Notes under the pieces: model-generated
What the model was told of the DNA's origin: nothing
Seen by the model: the letters and a program-made list of their open reading frames with translations, nothing else
The model's database searches: none
Translations under genes and position numbers: made by a program
Part shown: positions 52,878 to 60,449 of the stretch, one piece after another
Layout of the letters: the number at the start of each line of letters is the position of its first letter
Numbering within the stretch: the stretch's first letter is position 1
DNA from: Chloroflexota bacterium
Lineage (GTDB): Bacteria; Chloroflexota; Anaerolineae; Anaerolineales; UBA11858
Reading direction: 5' to 3'
Length of the DNA stretch: 60,767 bases
NCBI GenBank assembly: GCA_018648225.1
Contig: JABGRQ010000061.1
Coordinates: forward strand, 1-60,767

Positions 52878-53543
52878 ATGAGCGACAAAAAAGTCTGGTT
52901 ATTGGGGGAACCGCTTCTCGAAGATGCTGCGCCAAACCCGTTAGCAGAGCGGGCGGATGAAATGCGTGCCGAATTGCAGAATATGAACCCGGAGCGGGTT
53001 GCCTTGCGAACGGGCGCCATCTACACCCCCGCGGGAGATACGCGCGGGGCGTTCAAGTTGACTCTGTGGGATAAAGAAGTCTTGTTCGCCTTTCCAGCGT
53101 TTTCAGCCACAGATGCCCACAATGGCGCAGAACTCAACCCTTTCGACCAGACCATGCTGCTGTACTATTTCCATCTTTCCGATGGCACGCCGCAATCGGG
53201 TACCTGGATTGCATTTACCGAGTTGCCAGATGGAAAATTTTACACGCAGGCTTTTCAGGGATACACTGGTCAGGCATTGACACAGGCATTTGGTAACGAC
53301 ACCGATGCGTTTTCGCAAGCTGCGGAGCAATTGAATGGTCGGCGTGAATTTTTTGGCAATCTGGCGTATTCGTTTCAGGTATTGCCGCGCTTGTCGCTAA
53401 TGGTGGCCTGCTGGCTGGGCGATGAAGATTTTCCCGCTTCGTATCGCGTTTTATTTGATGCCTCCGCCGGGCATCATCTCACTACCGATGCTTGCGCGAT
53501 TTTGGGCAGCCAGTTAACGCAAATGCTGATAAAAGCAAGGTGA
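52878..53543 (+). CDS. DUF3786-like protein
   Basis: A soluble protein of 221 residues from the ATG at 52878. The in-frame ATG at 52842 is only about 13 nt from a TATAAT (52824-52829) and has no ribosome-binding site, so I prefer the later one. The sequence matches my recollection of DUF3786, whose members are often found beside corrinoid and CO dehydrogenase genes: NPERVALRTGAIY, FKLTLWDKEVLFAFP, LLYYFHLSDGTPQSGTWIAFTELPDG and an aromatic-rich end. No catalytic residue is known to me. A role in the Wood-Ljungdahl system is inferred from position. Confidence 0.65.
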   Translation: MSDKKVWLLGEPLLEDAAPNPLAERADEMRAELQNMNPERVALRTGAIYTPAGDTRGAFKLTLWDKEVLFAFPAFSATDAHNGAELNPFDQTMLLYYFHLSDGTPQSGTWIAFTELPDGKFYTQAFQGYTGQALTQAFGNDTDAFSQAAEQLNGRREFFGNLAYSFQVLPRLSLMVACWLGDEDFPASYRVLFDASAGHHLTTDACAILGSQLTQMLIKAR

Positions 53544-53567
53544 AGATTTTTAATCGTACATCAATTT

Positions 53568-53654
53568 GAACGCGGATTACGCGTATATGATGGGTTTAAA
53601 CGGATAAACAAAAAATATCCGCAAAAATCTGCCTAATTCGCGTAATCCGCGTTC
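53568..53654. repeat. Intergenic inverted repeat, CGCGGATTACGCG type
   Basis: GAACGCGGATTACGCG (53568-53583) and its exact complement (53639-53654) form a 16-bp stem around a 55-nt AT-rich loop. It lies between the DUF3786 and cooC genes. Confidence 0.85.
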
Positions 53655-53676
53655 TATTCAGGAAGTAGGAGCAACA

Positions 53677-54468
53677 ATGAAATTAGCTATTAGTGGTAAA
53701 GGCGGGGTGGGCAAAACTACGCTCACCGCGCTATTAGCTCAAGCCTATGCCGCTGTCGGCCGCGAAGTTTTAGCTGTAGATGCTGATCCATCCCCATGTC
53801 TGGCGGGAGCATTGGGTTTTCCCGAAGAAAAACTGGCGAAACTAAAGCCCATCGCTGAGATGGATAAACTCATCGAAGAGCGCACGGGTGCAAAACCGGG
53901 CACAACCGGCGGGTTCTTCACCCTTAACCCGCGCGTGGATGATATTCCGGAGCGCTTTAGCGTGCTGCACCGCGGTGTGCGCTTGCTGGAGATGGGTTCA
54001 GTCGATTTGGGTGGTTCGGGATGTATTTGCCCGGAGGCCGCCATGCTCAAGACACTCTTCACACATTTGCTTTTCCGCGACGAAGATGTGTTATTTATGG
54101 ATATGTATGCCGGTGTAGAACATCTCGGGCGTGCCACGGTGGATTTTGTGGATGCGATGATTGTGGTCGTTGAACCGACGCGTCGCAGCATTGGCACCGC
54201 GCGCCAGATTAAGAAACTTGCCAATGATATTGGGCTGCAACGTCTCTGGCTTGTCGGGAACAAGGTCCGCAACCCGGATGAAGAAAATTTCCTTCGAGCA
54301 GAATCACCCGGAATTCCAGTTTTGGGCTTCTTGCCTGCCGATATGGGTGTTCAAGAAGCGGATCGGCTGGGAATCCCGGTTTATGACCACGTACCCACTT
54401 TAAAGGTATCTGCCGAAAAAATGGCACAAATTCTTGCAAAAGAGATCAGCAATAGGAGTAAGGCATGA
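53677..54468 (+). CDS. cooC: CooC-type nickel-insertion ATPase (copy 1)
   Basis: A 263-residue MinD/ParA-family ATPase with the deviant Walker A GKGGVGKTTLT and the DADPSPCLAGALG loop. The CooC hallmark CxC is in GGSGCICPEAAM (about residues 113-115), and the switch II region reads LFMDMYAGVEHLGR. CooC dimers bind nickel at the CxC and mature CO dehydrogenase using ATP. It has an AGGAG ribosome-binding site and overlaps a second cooC by 4 bp. Confidence 0.92.
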   Translation: MKLAISGKGGVGKTTLTALLAQAYAAVGREVLAVDADPSPCLAGALGFPEEKLAKLKPIAEMDKLIEERTGAKPGTTGGFFTLNPRVDDIPERFSVLHRGVRLLEMGSVDLGGSGCICPEAAMLKTLFTHLLFRDEDVLFMDMYAGVEHLGRATVDFVDAMIVVVEPTRRSIGTARQIKKLANDIGLQRLWLVGNKVRNPDEENFLRAESPGIPVLGFLPADMGVQEADRLGIPVYDHVPTLKVSAEKMAQILAKEISNRSKA

Positions 54469-55253
54469 CCATCACAATTGCATTAGCTGGAAAAGGCGGC
54501 GTAGGAAAAACCACGATTGCCGGAATGGTGATTAAGTATCTGGCAGAAAACCAACCCGGCGCGGTTTTGGCTATTGATGCTGATCCCAGCAGTAATTTGA
54601 ATATGGTGTTGGGGCTGGATTTAGACTGGACGGTAGGTGATATTCGTGAAGATATGCTTTCTCAGGTACGCCAATCGCTAACTCAAACGGGTGCGGCAAT
54701 GGGCGCGCTGCCCGGCGGGATTACTAAAGCCGAGCATCTGGATTATGAGATTCGTTCTTCGTTGGCTGAAGGCGATAAATTTGATCTGATTGCGATGGGG
54801 CGCGGCGAAGGGCCGGGCTGCTATTGCGCTGTCAATCATAATATGCGTGAGGTTATCGATGCAATTGGTGGCGGCTACCAGTTTGTGGTCATCGATAATG
54901 AAGCCGGAATGGAACATCTCAGCCGCCGTACTACGCGGGATGTGGATCATTTATTGGTTGTCAGTGATCCAACGCAGCGCGGCATTGTGACCGCCGAACG
55001 CATCGCAGAAATGCGCGCTGAGTTAGATGTGAATGTCACCAACGCCTATTTAATTGTGAATCGCCTGATGGGTGAAGTTCCTGCTCCCTTGCAGGCACGC
55101 ATCGACAAAATGAGTATCCCTCTTCTGGGCACGATTCCTGCCAACGAAGAATTAACAGAATTTGAATTCTCAGGTCGTCCGCTGGTCGAGTTGGGCGGTC
55201 AATCGCCCGTGTATCAGGCGATTGCCGCGATGATGGAACAAATGTTGGCATAA
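54465..55253 (+). CDS. cooC: CooC-type nickel-insertion ATPase (copy 2)
   Basis: A 262-residue paralogue of copy 1. It has Walker A GKGGVGKTTIA, DADPSSNLNMVLGLD, the CxC in GRGEGPGCYCAVNHNM (about residues 118-120) and VVIDNEAGMEHLSRR. Two CooC proteins beside one CODH and one ACS could serve the C-cluster and the A-cluster separately, as proposed for CooC and AcsF in acetogens. Which is which cannot be told from sequence alone. Confidence 0.92.
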   Translation: MTITIALAGKGGVGKTTIAGMVIKYLAENQPGAVLAIDADPSSNLNMVLGLDLDWTVGDIREDMLSQVRQSLTQTGAAMGALPGGITKAEHLDYEIRSSLAEGDKFDLIAMGRGEGPGCYCAVNHNMREVIDAIGGGYQFVVIDNEAGMEHLSRRTTRDVDHLLVVSDPTQRGIVTAERIAEMRAELDVNVTNAYLIVNRLMGEVPAPLQARIDKMSIPLLGTIPANEELTEFEFSGRPLVELGGQSPVYQAIAAMMEQMLA

Positions 55254-55664
55254 ATGTAAGCGTCAAAAAAAGCCTGAACACGCGTCATTCTGAACGGAGC
55301 GCAGCGGAGTGAAGAATTCCTGAACCGGAATGTTGAAAAACGCCTATGCGAGTGATGAATCAAGCCGCTTTGAAGGGCTTCGCTCGCTACGCTCGGAATG
55401 ACCACGATGGTTTCGCTGTTCAAGCTACTATTGACCCATACATAATGTTGGCATACAGCAAGAAAAATGTGCAGGGCAGAGGACTAATTTTATTGCGTGC
55501 ACAAAATTTGAGATGAATTGTGCTGATCTATGGAAGTTTGGGCACAAGCTAAATCTCTGAGGAAACCAGCAAGCCACGAATTTTCTCCTGGCTTCCTTAT
55601 AAGACCAGCATAAGATTTATTGTTCAAGGCAATCTTGACTGCTACAAAATTGGAGATTATTGGT
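55254..55664. other. Gene-free gap with CATTCTGAACGGAGCG-type repeat
   Basis: No gene is supported. An imperfect inverted repeat (55284-55402) starts with TCATTCTGAACGGAGCGCAG and ends with CTACGCTCGGAATGACC. Related sequences lie at about 35960-36000 and 60588-60727. The rest is AT-rich with no recognised signal apart from the msrA ribosome-binding site. Confidence 0.65.
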
Positions 55665-56198
55665 ATGTCGAAAGAACTTGCTACTTTAGGTGGGGGTTGT
55701 TTTTGGTGTCTTGAACCGCTTTTCGCTGAATTGCGCGGCGTAGACGCGGTGACATCTGGCTATTCGGGCGGAGCGGCTAATGCCAGCTACGAAGAAGTTT
55801 GCTCTGGAAGCACGGGTCACGCCGAAGTGGTGCAGATTGCCTTTGATCCGCAGATGATTGGCTTTGATGATTTATTGCGCGTATTTTTCACCGTGCATGA
55901 TCCGACCACGCCCAACCGCCAGGGCGCCGATGTAGGCACGCAATATCGCTCGGCGGTTTTCTATCACAGTGAAGCGCAACGCGAAATTACAGAACAGGTG
56001 ATGGCGGAAATTGAAGCGCAAAAAATTTGGCCTGCTCCACTGGTGACCGAATTAACCCCCTTTGATGAGTTTTTTCCGGCGGAAGCGTACCATCAAGATT
56101 ATTATGCGCGCAATCCTAACCAGGGCTATTGTCGGGTGGTGATTGCCCCCAAGGTGGCGAAATTTCGCAAACTGTATGCAGAACAATTGAAAGTATAA
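55665..56198 (+). CDS. msrA: Peptide methionine sulfoxide reductase A
   Basis: A 177-residue MsrA starting at the ATG at 55665 with GGAG upstream; earlier in-frame codons are not conserved. The active site is LGGGCFWCLEPLF, followed by GYSGG, the GHAEVVQIAFDP strand and the C-terminal FFPAEAYHQDYYARNPNQGYCRVVI with a resolving Cys. It reduces methionine-S-sulfoxide in proteins. A terminator follows. Confidence 0.96.
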   Translation: MSKELATLGGGCFWCLEPLFAELRGVDAVTSGYSGGAANASYEEVCSGSTGHAEVVQIAFDPQMIGFDDLLRVFFTVHDPTTPNRQGADVGTQYRSAVFYHSEAQREITEQVMAEIEAQKIWPAPLVTELTPFDEFFPAEAYHQDYYARNPNQGYCRVVIAPKVAKFRKLYAEQLKV

Positions 56199-56231
56199 AT
56201 TCGTCGTGTTTTACACTTTTTAGGTTCTTTG

Positions 56232-56265
56232 GGAATCGCCGGGCAACCCTGGCGATTCCTTTTTT
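56232..56265 (+). terminator. Intrinsic terminator between msrA and the ParA-like gene
   Basis: GGAATCGCC and GGCGATTCC form a perfect 9-bp stem around a 10-nt loop, followed by six T residues. The stop of the convergent ParA-like gene is 4 bp further on. Confidence 0.88.
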
Positions 56266-56268
56266 ATA

Positions 56269-57093
56269 TCAATCTGGGCGGCGGAGCGCCTGATCGATAG
56301 TTTGGGTTGGGGCAGATGCAAAATAAGGATCGGCACGAATGACAAAACGCACAAAGGCCGTATAATCGGCTGCGCCGTTGCTGCGTGGGGCATACTCAAA
56401 GATGGTTTGCTTCTGCGCTGGGGCTTCGGCCAGTTTGACATTATTGCGAATCGGCGGGGCAATTTTTTCGCCAAACATGCGCTGCAATTTATCAAGAATC
56501 TGGCGGTCTTTACGCAAATGTCCGGTATAAACCGTTGGCAGAATACCCGTCAGTTGAATACTATGATTAGGAATACGGCTGACCGCTTTGAGCGTGCCGA
56601 TAACTTGCTGCGTGCCCAGCACCGAGAAATGACTCATCGTCATGGGGATAATCAACTCGTTAACGTAGAGCAACCCGTTTTCGCTAATCAGTGTGATGGA
56701 GGGGGGAAAGTCGACGATAATGTAGGAGTAGTTATCATCAGCGTTACGCAGTTTATCGGAGAGCACGCGGCGGGCCACGCGCAAATTGCCCAGTTCCCAG
56801 AGTTCGCGCTCAGCTTTGACGAGCGAGCGGTCGCTGGGGATGATGTCGAGGTTGTGGCGTGCCGGGTAGATGCAGGCCGATGGTTCCACCTGCCCGCGTA
56901 GTAACTCAGAGAGGGAAGCGTTATACTTCACGCCAAGATGGACGGCTGTATTTCCCTGGGGGTCCAGGTCAACACATAACACGCGCGCCCCGCGCTGAGC
57001 GAGTCCCGCTGCTAGGTTCACAACGGTGGTTGTCTTTCCGGTTCCGCCCTTGTAATTCAAAATTCCAATCACCCGGTTGATGCGTTCATCCAT
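56269..57093 (-). CDS. ParA/Soj-like ATPase
   Basis: A 274-residue ParA-family ATPase with deviant Walker A NYKGGTGKTTTVVNLAAGL, the LDPQGN box and Walker B-like YIIVDFPPSI. C-terminal features are ILPTVYTGHLRKDRQILDKL and KLAEAPAQKQTIFEYAP. These proteins move chromosomes, plasmids or protein clusters as ATP-dependent dimers. No parB gene or parS-like site was seen beside it, so it may be an orphan that positions some other cargo. Confidence 0.9.
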   Translation of the reverse strand: MDERINRVIGILNYKGGTGKTTTVVNLAAGLAQRGARVLCVDLDPQGNTAVHLGVKYNASLSELLRGQVEPSACIYPARHNLDIIPSDRSLVKAERELWELGNLRVARRVLSDKLRNADDNYSYIIVDFPPSITLISENGLLYVNELIIPMTMSHFSVLGTQQVIGTLKAVSRIPNHSIQLTGILPTVYTGHLRKDRQILDKLQRMFGEKIAPPIRNNVKLAEAPAQKQTIFEYAPRSNGAADYTAFVRFVIRADPYFASAPTQTIDQALRRPD

Positions 57094-57221
57094 ACTCGCC
57101 TCACTTCAATTGCTATTTTTACTCGCCTGCTATTGATTATAATCTATGTAAATTCAGGCATCCGAAATTTACAGCGTGTGATGTAAAATCGCGGATGTTT
57201 CTATTATGAAAAGGACCTTTT

Positions 57222-57533
57222 ATGAACGTCATCATTGATATTGCGATTGTGCCCATCGGGGTTGGGGTTTCGCTCTCGAAATATGTGGCGGCCTGCGAGC
57301 GGGTGCTGCTCGAGGCCGGGCTGCAACCCCAACTGCATGCCAACGGTACCAATGTGGAGGGTGAATGGGAGGTCGTTTTTGCCGCCCTCAGACGCTGCCA
57401 CGAAACCCTGCACAGCATGGGTGCGCCGCGGGTTTCTACCAATCTGCGTCTGGGCACGCGCAACGACCGTTTGCAGCGCATGGCAGAAAAAATCGCCAGC
57501 GTTGAAGAAAAACTCGCCGAAGAAAGGACATAA
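57222..57533 (+). CDS. MTH1187/YqgV-like thiamine-binding family protein
   Basis: A 103-residue ferredoxin-like fold protein with AAGGA upstream. Features are the N-terminal IIDIAIVPIGVGVSLSKYVAACERVL, then the central LQPQLHANGTNVEGEWEVVFAALRRCHE and RVSTNLRLGTRND. Members form tetramers, and some bind thiamine or related compounds. It ends 2 bp before the exonuclease gene and is co-transcribed with it. Confidence 0.88.
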   Translation: MNVIIDIAIVPIGVGVSLSKYVAACERVLLEAGLQPQLHANGTNVEGEWEVVFAALRRCHETLHSMGAPRVSTNLRLGTRNDRLQRMAEKIASVEEKLAEERT

Positions 57534-57535
57534 GC

Positions 57536-58108
57536 ATGAATATGAGCGCACGCGCAGAAGCCATTCGCCGGGCAAAAGAATATCTGGCGCAGCAACCTGT
57601 TTTTCTGGATACCGAAACCACCGGCATTGGCCCGAATGCTGAAATTGTGGAGATCAGCGTTGTGGATTTTGATGGCACTGTATTAGTGGATACGCTGGTC
57701 AAGCCGCGTGGGGCAATCGAATTGGGCGCGCAGCGCGTCCACGGAATTACAGCGGAGATGCTGGACTCGGCTCCGGGGTGGGATGTGGTATGGCCTGAAG
57801 TGAAAATTGCCCTCGCGGAGCGCGCAGTTGGCATCTTCAACGCCGATTTCGACACTCGTATGATGCAGCAATCGCACCAACTCAACCGAATGCAATGGCA
57901 GCAGCCGAAAGGGGAGTATTTTTGCGTCATGCGCCTATATGCGCAGTTCTACGGGCAGTGGAATTCCCGACGGGGGTCGTATCGCTGGCAAAGCCTGGAG
58001 AATGCCCGCGCTCAATGTCGCCTGCAAACCCCCAACAGCCACCGCGCTTTGGATGATACGCGTCTGGCGCGTGAAGTGCTGCTCTATATGGCCGCCGCAC
58101 GGGCCTGA
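57536..58108 (+). CDS. DEDDh 3'-5' exonuclease
   Basis: A 190-residue DnaQ-like exonuclease domain. Exo I is PVFLDTETTGIG, the second block is HGITAEML, Exo II is AVGIFNADFDTRMMQQS, and Exo III is NSHRALDDTRLAREVL with the His and Asp of the DEDDh class. No polymerase or helicase is fused. It could act in DNA repair or RNA processing. Two Met codons stand at the start (MNMSA); either is possible. Confidence 0.9.
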   Translation: MNMSARAEAIRRAKEYLAQQPVFLDTETTGIGPNAEIVEISVVDFDGTVLVDTLVKPRGAIELGAQRVHGITAEMLDSAPGWDVVWPEVKIALAERAVGIFNADFDTRMMQQSHQLNRMQWQQPKGEYFCVMRLYAQFYGQWNSRRGSYRWQSLENARAQCRLQTPNSHRALDDTRLAREVLLYMAAARA

Positions 58109-58169
58109 CCTTGATGATATAATCACCAAAATATCATCATAAGGTTTTCGCCGTCGCGAATGAGAAATT

Positions 58170-58220
58170 CGAAAAATAGGGGGTATAGGGCGCTACGCGC
58201 CCTATACCCCCTATTTTTCG
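58170..58220. repeat. Perfect 24-bp hairpin with 3-nt loop
   Basis: Arms 58170-58193 and 58197-58220 are exact complements around the loop TAC. The inner part is GC-rich (GGTATAGGGCGC) and the outer part is CGAAAAATAGGG. It lies between the exonuclease and cyclophilin genes, and its T-rich end could act as a terminator. It resembles the hairpin at 40154-40206. Confidence 0.85.
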
Positions 58221-58288
58221 GCAGTTATTTAGGGCGTGTTGAAAACACCAGGAAGATAATTCTTTACTACACACGAAAGGATAAACCA

Positions 58289-58765
58289 ATGCAATGGAAA
58301 CAACCCCCGGCAATGGAAATTGACGCCGAAAAAAACTACCAGCTCGCCATGCAAACCAGCCGCGGCCTGATCGAGATTGAATTGTATGCTCAACACGCCC
58401 CGAAGACGGTGAATAACTTTGTCTTCCTTGCCCGCCAGGGATTTTACGATGGCATCAAATTCCATCGCGTGATCAACAATTTTATGATCCAGGGCGGTGA
58501 CCCCACCGGCAGTGGCCGCGGCGGCCCCGGCTACAAATTTGAAGATGAAACCGCGGGCAACCCGCTGAAACATGAAACTGGCGTACTCTCGATGGCCAAT
58601 GCTGGCCCGAATACCAATGGCAGCCAGTTTTTTATCACCCATTCGCCGCAGCCGCATCTGAATGGCAAACACACCGTTTTCGGCAAAGTCACCAGCGGCA
58701 TGGATGTGGTTAACGCCATTCGCCAGGGCGATGTGATGGAAAGCGTCGCTGTCAGCGAAGCGTAG
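58289..58765 (+). CDS. Cyclophilin-type peptidyl-prolyl isomerase
   Basis: A 158-residue cyclophilin starting at the ATG at 58289 with AAAGGA; the frame upstream runs through the 24-bp hairpin and is not coding. Core motifs are [42 protein letters not shown] and [20 protein letters not shown], which hold the active-site Arg, Phe, Met and Gln. It speeds proline isomerisation in protein folding. No signal peptide is present, so it is cytoplasmic. Confidence 0.96.
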   Translation: MQWKQPPAMEIDAEKNYQLAMQTSRGLIEIELYAQHAPKTVNNFVFLARQGFYDGIKFHRVINNFMIQGGDPTGSGRGGPGYKFEDETAGNPLKHETGVLSMANAGPNTNGSQFFITHSPQPHLNGKHTVFGKVTSGMDVVNAIRQGDVMESVAVSEA

Positions 58766-58773
58766 TAGAAACA

Positions 58774-58821
58774 AGCTAACCACAGAGTACACAGAGATAT
58801 TTCTCTGTGTACTCTGTGGCT
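58774..58821. repeat. Intergenic inverted repeat, AACCACAGAG family
   Basis: AACCACAGAGTACACAGAGA pairs with TCTCTGTGTACTCTGTGG around a 4-6-nt loop. It lies between the cyclophilin and lipid kinase genes. Confidence 0.8.
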
Positions 58822-58842
58822 TATTCTTTGTTCAAACGAAAA

Positions 58843-59763
58843 ATGCCTAAATTAAAAATCATCGTCAATCCAAATTCGGGACGCGGCGAGGGCTTACGCT
58901 CAATCCCGCAAATTGAAGCCTGTTTACAGGCCCACGCGCTGGACTATGATCTGGTGCAAACTGAGCGACCCTGGCACGCAGCGGAACTGGCCCAGCAGGC
59001 TGTCTTGGACGGCTTTGATATTGTTGTGGCCGCAGGCGGCGATGGCACGGCCAACGAAGTGCTCAACGGCCTGATGCAGGCAAAACATGCCGGATCGCAA
59101 GCCGCAATGGGCGTGCTGCCCGTGGGGCAGGGCAACGATTTCGCCTTTGGCATGGGCATCCCGCAGGATTTGGAATCCGCCTGCCAGGTGTTGGCCGATC
59201 AGCAGCGCCGCACCATTGATGTTGGCCGCGTCAGCGGGGCGTTGTATCCGCAGGGGCGCTACTTTGGCAACGGTATTGGCGTGGGTTTTGACGCCGTGGT
59301 TGGTTTTGAAGCTCTCAAACTCACTCGCCTGCACGGTTTTCCGGCCTATCTGGTTGCCGCGCTGAAAACTATTTTTCTGTATTTTCAGGCCCCCAAAGTT
59401 CGGCTTGATCTCGACGGCGAAAGCCTTACCGTTTCGGCGTTGATGGTCTCGGTGATGAATGGCCGTCGTATGGGTGGCGGGTTCATGATGGCCCCGGATG
59501 GCGACCCGGAAGATGGGCTGTTTACCCTGTGCATTGCCCAGGAAGTCAGCAAGTTGGGGATTTTAAAATTGATCCCGCGGTTCTTGGCTGGGACGCAGGC
59601 CGAAGATCCGGCGGTATTATTCAGGGATTCGGCGCGGGTGCAGGTGACCGCCCTCGAGGGGGTACTGCCCACCCACGCGGATGGGGAGACGGTCAGCACT
59701 GAGGGGCGGGAACTGCTGATTGAACTGTTGCCAGCCTCGCTGGAGGTTTTGACTCCCCGATGA
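58843..59763 (+). CDS. Diacylglycerol kinase family lipid kinase
   Basis: A 306-residue YegS/DagK-like kinase from the ATG at 58843; the frame is open 12 codons upstream, inside the repeat. Motifs are IIVNPNSGRGEG, VVAAGGDGTANEVLNGL (nucleotide and Mg binding), GVLPVGQGNDFAFG and, near the end, THADGETVS. Such enzymes phosphorylate diacylglycerol or related lipids. It overlaps the acyltransferase gene by 4 bp, so the two likely work in phospholipid turnover. Confidence 0.93.
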   Translation: MPKLKIIVNPNSGRGEGLRSIPQIEACLQAHALDYDLVQTERPWHAAELAQQAVLDGFDIVVAAGGDGTANEVLNGLMQAKHAGSQAAMGVLPVGQGNDFAFGMGIPQDLESACQVLADQQRRTIDVGRVSGALYPQGRYFGNGIGVGFDAVVGFEALKLTRLHGFPAYLVAALKTIFLYFQAPKVRLDLDGESLTVSALMVSVMNGRRMGGGFMMAPDGDPEDGLFTLCIAQEVSKLGILKLIPRFLAGTQAEDPAVLFRDSARVQVTALEGVLPTHADGETVSTEGRELLIELLPASLEVLTPR

Positions 59764-60449
59764 GCGGGTTTTCCCCTTCGTTGAAATTTAAAGTAGTAAC
59801 GGCTGCCGTCCACGGTTGGACGAATCTGGTCTGCCGGGTGGATGATGCGGAAATGGCGCGAATTCCCGCCGAGGGGCCGCTGATTATCATCAGCAACCAC
59901 ATTAATTTTCTCGAAGCTCCGGTGCTGTATACGCGCTTGCGTCCGCGCCCCACGACTGGTTTTGCCAAAATCGAGAGTTGGGAGAAGTCGCTGTTGGCCT
60001 GGCTGTTCAACACCTGGGGCATTATTCCCATTCGGCGCGGCGAGGCCGATATGAAGGCCCTGCGCCGCGGGGTGGCCGCGTTGAAAGAAGGCTATTTCTT
60101 GGCGGTGGCTCCCGAAGGCACACGCAGTTACGACGGGTGTTTGGGCAAAGCCCACGCCGGTGCGGTAACACTGGCCCTATTGAGCGGCGCGCCGTTGCTG
60201 CCAATTGCGCATTATGGCGCCGAAAATTTTAGCGCCAATATTTCGCGGCTGCGGCGCACCGATTTCAATATTCGGGTGGGGCGCCCCTTTATGCTCGATG
60301 CTGGTGAGGCGCGGGTAAACCGTGAAGTCCGCCAGCAGATGACCGCTGAGATAATGTATCAGTTGGCCGCGTTAATGCCCGCTGAATATCGCGGCGAGTA
60401 TGCCGATATGACGCAGGCAACGCAAGATTATTTGAGATTCAGCATATAA
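59760..60449 (+). CDS. PlsC-like acyltransferase with HX4E motif
   Basis: A 229-residue member of the lysophosphatidic acid acyltransferase family. The catalytic motif, normally HX4D, reads SNHINFLEAPVL, with Glu in place of Asp. Motif II-like GIIPIRRGEADMKALRRG, motif III AVAPEGTRSYDG and motif IV LLPIAHYG are present. It would transfer an acyl chain to lysophosphatidic acid; the changed residue leaves activity open. It is coupled to the lipid kinase gene. Confidence 0.88.
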   Translation: MSGFSPSLKFKVVTAAVHGWTNLVCRVDDAEMARIPAEGPLIIISNHINFLEAPVLYTRLRPRPTTGFAKIESWEKSLLAWLFNTWGIIPIRRGEADMKALRRGVAALKEGYFLAVAPEGTRSYDGCLGKAHAGAVTLALLSGAPLLPIAHYGAENFSANISRLRRTDFNIRVGRPFMLDAGEARVNREVRQQMTAEIMYQLAALMPAEYRGEYADMTQATQDYLRFSI

